Shown: one piece after another, positions 25,401 through 34,132 of the stretch
Numbering within the stretch: position 1 is the stretch's first letter
Layout of the letters: the number at the start of each line of letters is the position of its first letter
DNA from: Erysipelothrix sp.
Lineage (GTDB): Bacteria > Bacillota_I > Bacilli_A > Erysipelotrichales > Erysipelotrichaceae
Assembly: GCA_018335655.1 (NCBI GenBank)
Contig: JAGXRX010000055.1
Span: 1-61,750 of the forward strand
Reading direction: 5' to 3'
DNA: 61,750 nucleotides
The notes under the pieces: generated by a model
What the model was told of the DNA's origin: nothing
Seen by the model: the letters and a program-made list of their open reading frames with translations, nothing else
Databases searched by the model: none
Program-made: the position numbers and the translations under genes

Positions 25401-28007
25401 ATGAAAAAGACACTCTTAAGTCGCTATGATCATAAGCTTGTTGAAAAGGACAAATATGATTTCTGGCTAGACAATGATTTGTTTCGCGCAAAGAGCGAAG
25501 ACAAACCTCCATTTTGTATTGTGATTCCACCACCTAATGTCACTGGAAAACTTCATTTAGGTCATGCATGGGATACAACACTTCAAGACATTATTGCACG
25601 CTACAAACGCATGCAAGGATTTGACATGTTGTGGCTTGCAGGTATGGATCATGCAGGGATTGCAACTCAAGCTAAAGTAGAAGCACGATTAAAAGAAGAG
25701 GGCATTAGTAAATACGATTTAGGTCGTGAAGGTTTCCTTGAAAAGGCATGGGAGTGGAAACATACCTATGCTGACTTTATTCGTGAACAATGGGCAACAC
25801 TTGGTTTATCACTTGACTATTCACGTGAGCGATTCACCTTAGATGAAGGTTTAAGTGATGCTGTTAAGAAAGTATTTGTTGATTTATATAACGATGGTTT
25901 GATTTATCAAGGGGAGCGTATTATTAATTGGGATCCTCAAGCGCAAACAGCACTCTCAAATATTGAAGTCATCCACAAAGAGATTGAAGGGGGTATGTAC
26001 CACTTTAGATTTCAAGTGGTCGATAGTGATGAAGTATTGATTGTTGCTACTACACGTCCTGAAACGATGTTTGGTGACGTTTGTGTCTTCGTTCATCCAG
26101 AAGATAAAAGATATCTTCATCTTCATGGTAAAACAGTCATAAATCCTGCTTCTAAAAAGGTTATGCCAATTCTTGTAGATCCTTATATTGATATGAGCTT
26201 TGGTTCGGGTGCTATGAAATGTACCCCAGCTCATGATCCTAATGACTTCAATTTAGCCCATACTCACCAACTTGAAAAAGTATTATGTATGCATCCTGAT
26301 GGGACGATGAATGAATTAGCACAAGCCTATGAAGGCATGGATCGCTTTGATTGTCGTAAACAACTCATGATTGATCTAGAGGCTCAAGGTCTTGTTGAGC
26401 GTGTTGAAAAGCATGTTCATCAAGTTGGACATTCTGAGCGTACTGATGTGATTGTTGAGCCTTACTTATCAAAACAATGGTTTGTAAGTATGAAACCTTT
26501 AGCACAAGCTGTACTAAAGAAGCAAAATGATCAAGGCATGAATTTTGTTCCTGAGCGATTTGAGAAAACATTTATTCAGTGGTTAGAAAACATTGAAGAC
26601 TGGTGTATTTCACGCCAACTTTGGTGGGGACATCGTATTCCAGCTTATTTTCATAATGAGACAGGGGAGATTGTTGTTTCGCTAACACCACCTGAAAACA
26701 TGGATGACTATACACAAGATGAAGATGTTCTTGATACATGGTTTTCGAGTGCTTTATGGCCTTTCTCAACACTAGGATGGCCTGAAAAGACAAGTGATTT
26801 AGATCGCTTCTTTCCAAATAGTGTTCTAGTTACTGGGTATGATATTATCTTTTTCTGGGTTGCTCGTATGGCATTTATGTCCGAGTACTTTATGAAAGAA
26901 CTTCCTTTTAAAGATGTACTAATTCATGGACTAGTTCGTGATGCCTCAGGACGTAAGATGAGTAAGTCTTTAGGTAATGGTGTTGAACCGATGGATATCA
27001 TTGAGAAATATGGAACTGATGCTTTGCGTTTTTACTTAACAACATCCTCTTCTCCAGGACAAGATTTACGTTATATGGAAGAAAAGGTTGAGGCAAGTTG
27101 GAACTTTATTAATAAGTTATGGAATGCTTCACGCTTTGTCATGATGAATATGGAGGAAGACTTTGAAGAAGATGAATCTTCTCTTAAGAATGCCTCTGAA
27201 CTTGATGCATGGTTACTTACAAAACTCGATGCAACGATTCAAAGTGTCACTCATGCCATGGATGCCTACGATTATGGTTTAGCAGGATCTACACTGGTTA
27301 ACTTTACATGGAATGATTTTTGTTCATGGTATATAGAACTTTCAAAAGTATCCCTACAATCTAGTGATCCACAAGTTAGAAGTGCAACACTTAATACGCT
27401 TGTGTATGCACTAAAATCTATCTTAAAAATGCTACATCCATTCATGCCTTTTGTGAGTGAAGAGATCTTTAAGCAAATTAGTGATGAATTAAGCATTAGT
27501 ATTAGTGCCTATCCAACAGTACGCTCACATCAAGCACTTGTGGATGTGACACGTGTTGATCGCCTTATTTCACTCATTAGTGCTTTAAGAGAGCTTCGTC
27601 TTTCACAAAGTATTAAGAAAGCGAATGAGCTTAATATTCAACTTAGCAATGAACAAGGACAACATGTCATGCTTAGTCATTTAGAAGCAGATATTCTTGT
27701 GAAGATGGTCAATGCACAAGTAGGAGAAGTTAAGAGTGAGGGGGCATTAACACTGCCTATCTTAAGTGGGAATGTTCTTGTATCGATGCAAGAGCATATG
27801 GATATGGGTGATCAAATTGCAAAATTGACATCACTGAAAGAGAATCTTGAGAAAGAAATGGCACGTTCAAAAGCAATGCTGTCTAATGAAGCCTTTCTTT
27901 CAAAAGCATCTGCGAGTAAAGTAGAAGCTGAGCGTGCGAAAGCAAGTGAATATCAGCGACAATATGAGACAATTCTCGCACAACTTGACGCAATATCTTC
28001 ACGTTGA
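25401..28007 (+). CDS. valS: valyl-tRNA synthetase
   Basis: An 868-residue class I synthetase: PPPNVTGKLHLGHAW carries the HIGH motif near 43-57, the CP1 editing domain contains ATTRPETMFGDV, KMSKS appears as GRKMSKSLGNG near 516-526, and a C-terminal coiled coil (ENLEKEMARSKAMLSN region) binds tRNA. It charges tRNA-Val and edits threonine. The start at 25401 follows AAGAAAGG; the longer frame opening at 25323 lies within the T-box and is not used. Control is by the upstream T-box with a GTC specifier. Confidence 0.97.
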   Translation: MKKTLLSRYDHKLVEKDKYDFWLDNDLFRAKSEDKPPFCIVIPPPNVTGKLHLGHAWDTTLQDIIARYKRMQGFDMLWLAGMDHAGIATQAKVEARLKEEGISKYDLGREGFLEKAWEWKHTYADFIREQWATLGLSLDYSRERFTLDEGLSDAVKKVFVDLYNDGLIYQGERIINWDPQAQTALSNIEVIHKEIEGGMYHFRFQVVDSDEVLIVATTRPETMFGDVCVFVHPEDKRYLHLHGKTVINPASKKVMPILVDPYIDMSFGSGAMKCTPAHDPNDFNLAHTHQLEKVLCMHPDGTMNELAQAYEGMDRFDCRKQLMIDLEAQGLVERVEKHVHQVGHSERTDVIVEPYLSKQWFVSMKPLAQAVLKKQNDQGMNFVPERFEKTFIQWLENIEDWCISRQLWWGHRIPAYFHNETGEIVVSLTPPENMDDYTQDEDVLDTWFSSALWPFSTLGWPEKTSDLDRFFPNSVLVTGYDIIFFWVARMAFMSEYFMKELPFKDVLIHGLVRDASGRKMSKSLGNGVEPMDIIEKYGTDALRFYLTTSSSPGQDLRYMEEKVEASWNFINKLWNASRFVMMNMEEDFEEDESSLKNASELDAWLLTKLDATIQSVTHAMDAYDYGLAGSTLVNFTWNDFCSWYIELSKVSLQSSDPQVRSATLNTLVYALKSILKMLHPFMPFVSEEIFKQISDELSISISAYPTVRSHQALVDVTRVDRLISLISALRELRLSQSIKKANELNIQLSNEQGQHVMLSHLEADILVKMVNAQVGEVKSEGALTLPILSGNVLVSMQEHMDMGDQIAKLTSLKENLEKEMARSKAMLSNEAFLSKASASKVEAERAKASEYQRQYETILAQLDAISSR

Positions 28008-28028
28008 TGTGCACAGTTGGAAGAGATT

Positions 28029-28037
28029 TGGTATAAT
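28029..28037 (+). promoter_or_regulatory. extended -10 promoter of ppdK
   Basis: TGG-TATAAT (TATAAT at 28032-28037) with no good -35 at 16-18 bp. Predicted start near 28044, leaving a short leader with TAGGAGGA ahead of the ATG at 28071. Confidence 0.65.
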
Positions 28038-28070
28038 AATGAATGCGTTATCAAACAAATAGGAGGAACT

Positions 28071-30695
28071 ATGAGTCACAAGTATGTGTATTTGTTCTCG
28101 GAAGGTAATGGCAAGATGAAGGAGCTTTTAGGAGGCAAAGGGGCTAACTTAGCCGAAATGACTTCCTTGAAACTTCCAGTACCACAAGGTTTTGTGGTTA
28201 CTACAGAAGCTTGCACCCGTTACTACGATGACAGTCAAGCCATCGCAGAGAGTATTATCGAAGAAATTTTCGCCAACGTAGCTAAATTAGAAGCTATTTC
28301 TGGAAAAGAATTGGGTAATCCAAACAATCCGCTTCTCTTGAGCGTTCGCTCAGGATCACGTGCATCCATGCCAGGGATGATGGATACGATTCTTAACTTA
28401 GGTTTAAATGATGAAGTGGTTGAAGGCTTTGCGGCGTTATCCAATAACCCTCGTTTTGCCTATGATTCTTACCGTCGTTTTATTCAAATGTTCTCAGATG
28501 TTGTTATGGATCTTCCAAAACACAACTTCGAAGTCATTATTGATGAAATGAAGGAAGAAAAAGGAATCAAGTTAGATACTGATTTCTCTGCAGATGATTT
28601 AAAAGAAATGGTACGTCGTTTCAAAGCGTATTATGTAGAACATAAAGCATCTGAATTCCCAACAGATCCTAAGCATCAACTTATTGAAGCTGTGAAAGCT
28701 GTATTCCGTTCATGGAATAACCCACGTGCTATTTACTATCGTCGTTTAAATGACATTCCTTCATCATGGGGAACTGCAGTAAACGTCCAAATGATGGTCT
28801 TTGGTAACATGGGCGATGATTGTGGAACAGGTGTTGCCTTCACACGTAACCCAGCAACTGGAGAGCGTAAGCTTTACGGTGAGTTCTTAATGAATGCCCA
28901 AGGAGAAGACGTAGTTGCGGGTATTCGTACACCAAAAGATATTGAAGAATTATCAGTCATTATGCCAAGTGCATACAATGAATTCGTAAGAATTTGTGAT
29001 GTCCTTGAACACCACTATAAAGACATGCAAGACATGGAGTTTACGATTGAGAAAGAAACACTTTACATGCTTCAAACTCGTAATGGTAAACGTACTGCAG
29101 CTGCAGCTTTAAAGATTGCGGTTGACTTAGTTGAAGAAGGTATGATTACTAAAGAACAAGCTGTTTTACAAGTTGATCCTAAACAACTTGATGCATTACT
29201 TCACCCTCAATTTGATCCACAAGCGATTAAGAATGCAACACCAATTGGTTCTGCACTTCCAGCATCTCCAGGTGCCGCAAGTGGTAAAGTTGTCTTAACA
29301 GCACAAAGTGCAGTTGAATGGTCAAATAAAGGCGAAAAAGTAGTACTTGTACGTCTTGAAACTTCACCTGAAGATATTGAAGGTATGCACGTTTCTCAAG
29401 GGATTCTTACAGCACGTGGAGGGATGACTTCTCACGCTGCGGTAGTAGCTCGTGGAATGGGTACATGTTGTGTATCTGGATGTGGTGATATCGTATTTAG
29501 TAAGAATGGCACATTCACACTTGGTGGTAAAACATTCAAAGAGGGCGATGATATCTCTTTAGATGGAACTACTGGTAAGATTTATGGAGAAGCGATTCCT
29601 ACTGTTGAAGCATCCATTTCTGGAGACTTTGAAACACTTATGTCTTGGGCTGATGAGTTTAGAACTTTAAAAGTTCGTACAAATGCTGATACACCTCATG
29701 ATGCAGCGACTGCTGTTAAGTTTGGTGCAGAAGGTATTGGACTTGTTCGTACTGAACATATGTTCTTTGAAGGCACACGTATTAAAGCAATGCGTGAAAT
29801 GATTGTCTCAAAATCTGAAGAACAACGTCGTGTTGCTCTTGAAAAATTACTTCCTATGCAACGTAGCGACTTTGAAGGTATTTACGAAGCAATGAAGGGC
29901 TTCCCAGTAACGATTCGTTACTTAGATCCTCCTTTACATGAGTTCTTACCAACTGCTAAGTCAGATATTGAAGCATTAGCGCTTGAAATGAATTTAAGTG
30001 TTCTTGAACTTGAAACGATTATTGATTCCTTACATGAATTTAACCCAATGATGGGACATCGTGGATGTCGTTTAGCTGTTTCATATCCTGAAATTGCTGA
30101 AATGCAAACACGTGCAGTCATTGAAGCTGCGATTAATGTAACACGTAAACATCCTGAATTTAACTTAGTTCCTGAAATTATGATTCCACTTGTGGGTGAA
30201 GTCAGAGAGCTTAAGTTTGTGAAAGATATTGTCGTGAAGATTGCGGATGAACTTATTGCACAAAGTGGTTTAGATCTTAAATACCTTGTTGGTACAATGA
30301 TCGAAATTCCACGTGCTGCATTACTTGCAGACGAACTTGCGAAAGAAGCTGAATTCTTCAGCTTTGGAACAAACGACTTAACTCAAATGACATTTGGATT
30401 CTCACGTGATGATGCTGGAAACTTCCTCAATCATTACTATGAAAACAAGATTTACGAACAAGATCCATTTGCTCGCTTAGACCAAAATGGTGTAGGTAAA
30501 CTTGTGAAGATGGCATGTGATCTTGGTAAAGTGGGTCGCCCAGATATCAAACTTGGTATTTGTGGAGAACACGGTGGAGATCCTAGTTCTATTGAATTCT
30601 GTCATAAAGCTGGATTATCTTATGTTTCATGTTCACCGTACCGTGTGCCAATTGCACGCTTAGCGGCTGCACATGCTGCGCTTAAAAACAAGTAA
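28071..30695 (+). CDS. ppdK: pyruvate, phosphate dikinase
   Basis: An 874-residue three-domain enzyme: N-terminal ATP-grasp domain (LLGGKGANLAEM near 18-29), the swivelling phosphohistidine domain with H455 in GGMTSHAAVVARG, and the C-terminal PEP/pyruvate TIM barrel with C831 in GICGEHGGDP. Both numbers equal those of the well-studied Clostridium symbiosum enzyme. It interconverts pyruvate + ATP + Pi with PEP + AMP + PPi and can run glycolytically with PPi. The start at 28071 follows TAGGAGGA; a longer frame from 28017 lacks support. A terminator follows. Confidence 0.97.
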   Translation: MSHKYVYLFSEGNGKMKELLGGKGANLAEMTSLKLPVPQGFVVTTEACTRYYDDSQAIAESIIEEIFANVAKLEAISGKELGNPNNPLLLSVRSGSRASMPGMMDTILNLGLNDEVVEGFAALSNNPRFAYDSYRRFIQMFSDVVMDLPKHNFEVIIDEMKEEKGIKLDTDFSADDLKEMVRRFKAYYVEHKASEFPTDPKHQLIEAVKAVFRSWNNPRAIYYRRLNDIPSSWGTAVNVQMMVFGNMGDDCGTGVAFTRNPATGERKLYGEFLMNAQGEDVVAGIRTPKDIEELSVIMPSAYNEFVRICDVLEHHYKDMQDMEFTIEKETLYMLQTRNGKRTAAAALKIAVDLVEEGMITKEQAVLQVDPKQLDALLHPQFDPQAIKNATPIGSALPASPGAASGKVVLTAQSAVEWSNKGEKVVLVRLETSPEDIEGMHVSQGILTARGGMTSHAAVVARGMGTCCVSGCGDIVFSKNGTFTLGGKTFKEGDDISLDGTTGKIYGEAIPTVEASISGDFETLMSWADEFRTLKVRTNADTPHDAATAVKFGAEGIGLVRTEHMFFEGTRIKAMREMIVSKSEEQRRVALEKLLPMQRSDFEGIYEAMKGFPVTIRYLDPPLHEFLPTAKSDIEALALEMNLSVLELETIIDSLHEFNPMMGHRGCRLAVSYPEIAEMQTRAVIEAAINVTRKHPEFNLVPEIMIPLVGEVRELKFVKDIVVKIADELIAQSGLDLKYLVGTMIEIPRAALLADELAKEAEFFSFGTNDLTQMTFGFSRDDAGNFLNHYYENKIYEQDPFARLDQNGVGKLVKMACDLGKVGRPDIKLGICGEHGGDPSSIEFCHKAGLSYVSCSPYRVPIARLAAAHAALKNK

Positions 30696-30747
30696 CACGT
30701 GTATTTACTCTTTTAATGGGAGTTATTTATTAGTAAATATTTAAATT

Positions 30748-30797
30748 TAGCTCTGCTAACTGAGTCATATCGGTAAGCAGAGCTATTTTCTTTTATT
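30748..30797 (+). terminator. terminator after ppdK
   Basis: TAGCTCTGCT (30748-30757) pairs with AGCAGAGCTA (30776-30785) around an 18-base loop, then TTTTCTTTTATT. Confidence 0.75.
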
Positions 30798-30901
30798 AAC
30801 TTGAATGTTGGGTCAATATTGACTTTTCATAGGGTTGTAGTTCAATACAATGACGACAACGGGAAGTATTATTTGAATAACGAATGTAAATTGTGATTTT
30901 T

Positions 30902-30964
30902 ATTATACCCGAAATAGTATATTATCCATTATATTATAGAAAATTATATCATATCGGGTATAAT
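30902..30964. promoter_or_regulatory. distal inverted half-sites ATTATACCCG...CGGGTATAAT
   Basis: ATTATACCCG (30902-30911) and its exact reverse complement CGGGTATAAT (30955-30964) lie 43 bases apart. Each shares the TTATACC core with the two downstream operators, so they look like separated half-sites for the same repressor, perhaps used in looping. Confidence 0.5.
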
Positions 30965-30983
30965 GTTTGTCTATTTGTTAAGA

Positions 30984-31003
30984 TTATACCCTATAAGGTA
31001 TAA
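30984..31003. promoter_or_regulatory. hip operator 1
   Basis: TTATACCCTATAAGGTATAA, an imperfect 20-bp palindrome. It is the exact reverse complement of the element at 31025-31044, with centres 41 bp apart, about four helical turns. Confidence 0.7.
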
Positions 31004-31018
31004 TATAGACATAAATCA

Positions 31019-31047
31019 TTGACATTATACCTTATAGGGTATAAAAT
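31019..31047 (+). promoter_or_regulatory. hipBST promoter with operator 2 in the spacer
   Basis: TTGACA (31019-31024), 17-bp spacer, TAAAAT (31042-31047). Operator 2, TTATACCTTATAGGGTATAA (31025-31044), fills the spacer and overlaps the -10, so a bound HipB dimer would directly block polymerase. AAAGGAG follows at 31064-31070. Confidence 0.75.
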
Positions 31048-31079
31048 AGTATTAATTTTAATGAAAGGAGCAATATTCG

Positions 31080-31283
31080 ATGAATCCTATATCAGAGTAC
31101 ATTAAAAAAAGTAGAAAAGAAGCAGGACTTACACAAGAGGAATTTGCTTTACGTTCAGGAATTGGACTTAGATTTATAAGAGATTTGGAACAAGGAAAAG
31201 AAACAGTTCGCATGGATAAAGTAAATATTGCATTGAGTATGTTTGGAATGGAGGCTGTACCTGGAAGAAAGGGGAGTAAATAA
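31080..31283 (+). CDS. hipB: HipB-like XRE antitoxin/repressor
   Basis: A 67-residue protein that is essentially one XRE helix-turn-helix (SRKEAGLTQEEFALRSGIG, then RFIRDLEQGKETVRMDKVN). HipB-type proteins bind palindromes in their own promoter and form complexes with HipA-family kinases. The order HTH gene, small HipA-N gene, kinase gene matches the tripartite HipBST type, in which HipS rather than HipB is the main neutraliser. The stop overlaps the next start by one base (31283). Operators upstream support autoregulation. Confidence 0.88.
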   Translation: MNPISEYIKKSRKEAGLTQEEFALRSGIGLRFIRDLEQGKETVRMDKVNIALSMFGMEAVPGRKGSK

Positions 31284-31612
31284 TGGGTTTATTTAGAACT
31301 GCATTTGTGTACGTTAGGAATCATTATGCAGGGGAATTGAATGAAATAGATTCAGGTTATTCTTTTCAGTATAATGAGGACTATTTAGAAGCATTAACTT
31401 CAACAGCTGTTTCACTCACACTTCCATTTAAAAAGGAACCTTACCTTTCAAAAACTCTATTTCCGTTTTTTGATGGATTAATACCTGAGGGGTGGTTACT
31501 TGAAGTTGTAGTTCGAAATTGGAAGATTGATCACAAAGATCGTTTTGGTCTTCTTCTAGTTGCTTGTAAAGATTGCGTTGGTAATGTCAGTATAAGTGAG
31601 GAAAAAATATGA
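31283..31612 (+). CDS. hipS: HipS-like antitoxin (HipA N-terminal subdomain 1 alone)
   Basis: A 109-residue protein equal to the N-terminal lobe of classical HipA (Couple_hipA type): VYVRNHYAGELNEIDSGYSFQYNEDYL, then SLTLPFKKEPYLSKTLFPFFDGLIPEGW, and DRFGLLLVACKDCVGNVSI. In classical HipA these residues are fused to the kinase; here they form a separate gene that overlaps the kinase gene by four bases. In the described E. coli HipBST system the free subdomain inhibits the HipT kinase, and the same is inferred here. Confidence 0.85.
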   Translation: MGLFRTAFVYVRNHYAGELNEIDSGYSFQYNEDYLEALTSTAVSLTLPFKKEPYLSKTLFPFFDGLIPEGWLLEVVVRNWKIDHKDRFGLLLVACKDCVGNVSISEEKI

Positions 31613-32559
31613 ACTGTTACTGCTGTGGGAAACAAATAAAATCAGAAAACGTGAATGGATGGCATACATCATGCATTAAACGTTTTTTTGGGACATCAAC
31701 TTTTCCAAGTATTGAAATTGACGAAAAAGCTTTACGAGAACTAGCAAATGATGGATCAAGAAAAGGATTTACAATTCCTGGAGTCCAGAAGAAACTATCA
31801 CTACACTTATATAAAGAAAGAAAACAACAACCAAGACTTACATTAATAGACTATCCTATGGGGTATATCTTAAAACCTCAAGTTCAAGAATACGAGAATC
31901 TTCCTGAATCTGAACACTTGATAATGAAGATGGCTGAAGTTACAGGTATTTCTACTGTTCCTCACGCATTAATTAAAGAAAGTAATCAATATGCCTATAT
32001 AACCAAAAGAATTGATCGAGTCATTAATGGACATGATGTGAAGAAACTTGCCATGGAAGATTTTTGCCAATTAGACCAAAGGTTAACAGAAGATAAATAT
32101 CGTGGATCATATGAACGATGTGCTAAAATCGTTCAGAAGTATTCTAGTAAAGTTGGGCTTGATATGACTGAACTATTTTTGCGGGTAGTCTTTTCTTTTG
32201 TGGTTGGCAACTCTGATATGCATTTGAAAAACTTCTCACTTATAGAAACAGATGAAGGAAGTAATCACTATATTCTTTCACCAGCTTACGATATACTTCC
32301 AGTTAGTATAATTTTGCCAGAAGATAATGAAGAAGTTGCTTTATCACTTAATGGAAAGAAGACAAATTTAAGAAAGAATGATTTTTATGCATTTTCGAAA
32401 CAATGTGGATTATCAAAAATAGTAGCAGATAGAATGATTAACAAAGTTGTCTCATTGAAAGAACATTACATTGAAATGTGCAACGAATCATTGTTGCCAC
32501 AACATCTCAAACTCAATTTAATAGATCTTATTAATAAGAGAATAAGTGTATTGCTATAA
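31609..32559 (+). CDS. hipT: HipT-like serine/threonine kinase toxin
   Basis: A 316-residue HipA-family kinase lacking subdomain 1. An N-terminal zinc-ribbon-like cluster (C3, C5, C6, H19, C22) precedes the Gly-rich loop GFTIPGVQKKLSL near 53-65, where E. coli HipT has an SIS phosphoacceptor motif and this protein has TIP (55-57). The catalytic aspartate is D203 in GNSDMHLKN, and the metal-binding aspartate is D228 in PAYDILP. HipA-family kinases phosphorylate aminoacyl-tRNA synthetases and stop growth. All catalytic residues are present, so it appears functional. Codon use (many AGA, ATA) differs from neighbouring core genes. Confidence 0.88.
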   Translation: MNCYCCGKQIKSENVNGWHTSCIKRFFGTSTFPSIEIDEKALRELANDGSRKGFTIPGVQKKLSLHLYKERKQQPRLTLIDYPMGYILKPQVQEYENLPESEHLIMKMAEVTGISTVPHALIKESNQYAYITKRIDRVINGHDVKKLAMEDFCQLDQRLTEDKYRGSYERCAKIVQKYSSKVGLDMTELFLRVVFSFVVGNSDMHLKNFSLIETDEGSNHYILSPAYDILPVSIILPEDNEEVALSLNGKKTNLRKNDFYAFSKQCGLSKIVADRMINKVVSLKEHYIEMCNESLLPQHLKLNLIDLINKRISVLL

Positions 32560-32584
32560 TTATTAAGTTTATCAAGTAACAAAA

Positions 32585-32617
32585 TGAAAAACCACTCAAA
32601 TGGGTTTTCATGTTTTT
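32585..32617 (+). terminator. probable terminator of hipBST
   Basis: TGAAAAACCA/TGGGTTTTCA stem with one mismatch, loop CTCAAA, then TGTTTTT. Confidence 0.65.
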
Positions 32618-32663
32618 CACTGTGCTTTCTTTGATACAATAAAAGAAAAAGAGGAACTATCAA

Positions 32664-33785
32664 ATGATTGTTGGAAGTGTCAAAGAAATTAAAGTGCATG
32701 AATATCGTGTAGGTCTTATTCCTCCACATGTTAGTGTATTTGTAAGTATGGGCCATGATGTCATAATTGAGTCTGGTGCTGGTGAGGGTAGTGGGTATAC
32801 TGATGATGAATACGTTGAAGCAGGAGCACGTATTATTGCGACTGCGCAAGAAGTATGGGCAACGTGTGAGATGATGGTGAAGGTTAAAGAACCGCTTGAA
32901 AGTGAATATGATTTACTCAAGGATAATCTTATTCTTTATACTTACTTACACCTTGCGGCAAATACACCATTAACCCAAGCATTACTTAAGCATAAAGTAA
33001 CCTCAATTGCCTATGAAACGATTACTGATGATTTTGGTGGGTTACCTTTACTTAAACCAATGTCTGAAGTTGCAGGTCGTCTTAGTGTTCAAGAAGGGGC
33101 TAAATACTTAGAAAAACCTTTTGGTGGTCGTGGTGTTTTACTTGCTGGGGTACCAGGAGTTCCTAAAGCAAAAGTTGTCATTATTGGTGGTGGAGTTGTA
33201 GGAACCAATGCTGCGAAGATAGCTGTAGGTATGGGAGCTGATGTAAGTATTCTTGATCGCTCAAATCGTCGTCTTGAACAACTTGATAATATGTTTGGTA
33301 ATACGATTCAAACTTTATATTCAACACCAGCTATTCTTGCATCACAACTAGAAACAGCTGATTTAGTCATTGGAGCTGTATTAATACCAGGAGCTAGTGC
33401 TCCAAAGCTTGTAAAGCGTGAAATGCTTAAGAATATGCGCCAAGGTAGTGTTATTGTGGATGTGGCGATTGATCAAGGTGGTTGTATTGAAACATCTCAT
33501 ATTACCTATCATGATGATCCTACATTTGTGGTCGATGGTGTTGTACATTATTGTGTTGCGAATATGCCAGGAGCAACTCCGCGTACAAGTACGCAAGCAC
33601 TTACTAATGCAACCTTAGATTATGGATTAAAGATTGCAGCACATCCGATTAATGGATTGATGTTGGAAGATAAGCATTTAGCTAATGGTTTAAATACGTA
33701 TCGTGGGTATTGTGTCAATCATGAAGTTGCGCTTGCTACTGGGGTTGCTTATACACCTCTTAAGTCTTTACTTACTTTACTGTAA
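32664..33785 (+). CDS. ald: alanine dehydrogenase
   Basis: A 373-residue NAD-dependent enzyme interconverting L-alanine and pyruvate + ammonia. The N-terminal substrate domain begins GSVKEIKVHEYRVGLIPPH with the substrate-binding arginine, H near 95 lies in LYTYLHLA, and the Rossmann fold has GGGVVGTNAAKIAVGMGADV near 175-194. Length is normal. It has its own promoter-like TACAAT and a GAGG site. The last 103 bases are repeated at 41374-41476, so the present 3' end may have been replaced during insertion of the downstream island; the C-terminus here is LLTLL, whereas the distant copy encodes LLTKS. Confidence 0.95.
   Translation: MIVGSVKEIKVHEYRVGLIPPHVSVFVSMGHDVIIESGAGEGSGYTDDEYVEAGARIIATAQEVWATCEMMVKVKEPLESEYDLLKDNLILYTYLHLAANTPLTQALLKHKVTSIAYETITDDFGGLPLLKPMSEVAGRLSVQEGAKYLEKPFGGRGVLLAGVPGVPKAKVVIIGGGVVGTNAAKIAVGMGADVSILDRSNRRLEQLDNMFGNTIQTLYSTPAILASQLETADLVIGAVLIPGASAPKLVKREMLKNMRQGSVIVDVAIDQGGCIETSHITYHDDPTFVVDGVVHYCVANMPGATPRTSTQALTNATLDYGLKIAAHPINGLMLEDKHLANGLNTYRGYCVNHEVALATGVAYTPLKSLLTLL
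33683..33785 (+). repeat. left direct repeat: 3' end of ald
   Basis: The first 75 bases (33683-33757) match 41374-41448 with two mismatches (T/C at 33708 and 33749), including perfect runs of 25 and 40 bp. The remaining bases to the stop codon align without gaps but diverge mainly at third codon positions. Together with the right copy it brackets the 7.6-kb copper island. Confidence 0.92.
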
Positions 33786-33822
33786 TTATGCAAGACTAGG
33801 TTTATAATAAATATTTTCTAAT

Positions 33823-33867
33823 AAAGTCCAGATGCCTGAATCATGAATTGGCAAATGGACTTTTTTT
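33823..33867 (+). terminator. probable terminator of ald
   Basis: AAAGTCCA (33823-33830) pairs with TGGACTTT (33856-33863); an inner TGCC/GGCA stem shortens the loop. Poly-T follows. The structure lies on the island side of the left repeat. Confidence 0.7.
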
Positions 33868-33895
33868 ATACAAGTAAGCATTTTTGCAATAAAAA

Positions 33896-33921
33896 AGTTT
33901 ATTCATTAAACTGAATAAACT
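33896..33921. repeat. 10-bp perfect inverted repeat
   Basis: AGTTTATTCA, loop TTAAAC, TGAATAAACT. It is preceded by six A, so on the minus strand it reads as a hairpin followed by T: a likely terminator for the minus-strand 33-residue ORF. Confidence 0.6.
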
Positions 33922-33994
33922 GTGATTATTTGAATATCTCGTGAATTTTCAAATATTTATTTAATTTTAGAATCGATATTTATATAGCTGTTTT

Positions 33995-34096
33995 TTAAAG
34001 TCTGAAAGCTTTGAGCATCATTTGAATGCACTCAGCCAACTCTTGACCACGATGGCCCATTGTTGTAATGCAGTTAGCAAGTAATAATCCGAACAT
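33995..34096 (-). CDS. 33-residue ORF with perfect ribosome binding site and a cop-box promoter
   Basis: A 33-codon ORF begins MFGLLLANCITTMGHRGQEL and ends in RL. It carries two cysteines (C9, C23), a histidine and a hydrophobic N-terminus. The ribosome binding site AAGGAGGTGATGAT is a near-complete complement of the 16S 3' end. The promoter has TATAAA (34129-34124), with TACATATGTA directly upstream. A hairpin plus T-run follows on the minus strand. I do not recognise a family. Position in the copper island and the paired Cys/His suggest a metal-related peptide, but this is inference. Confidence 0.6.
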   Translation of the reverse strand: MFGLLLANCITTMGHRGQELAECIQMMLKAFRL

Positions 34097-34132
34097 ATCA
34101 TCACCTCCTTTTTTCATCTTTAGTTTATACCG

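Larger units (their letters stand above)
30696..31079 (+). other. AT-rich spacer between ppdK and hipB
   Basis: No gene is seen in these 384 bases. The left half holds the ppdK terminator. From about 30900 it becomes very AT-rich and carries the HipB-type operators and promoter described separately. The composition change relative to ppdK suggests that the acquired segment begins between about 30800 and 30900. Confidence 0.6.
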
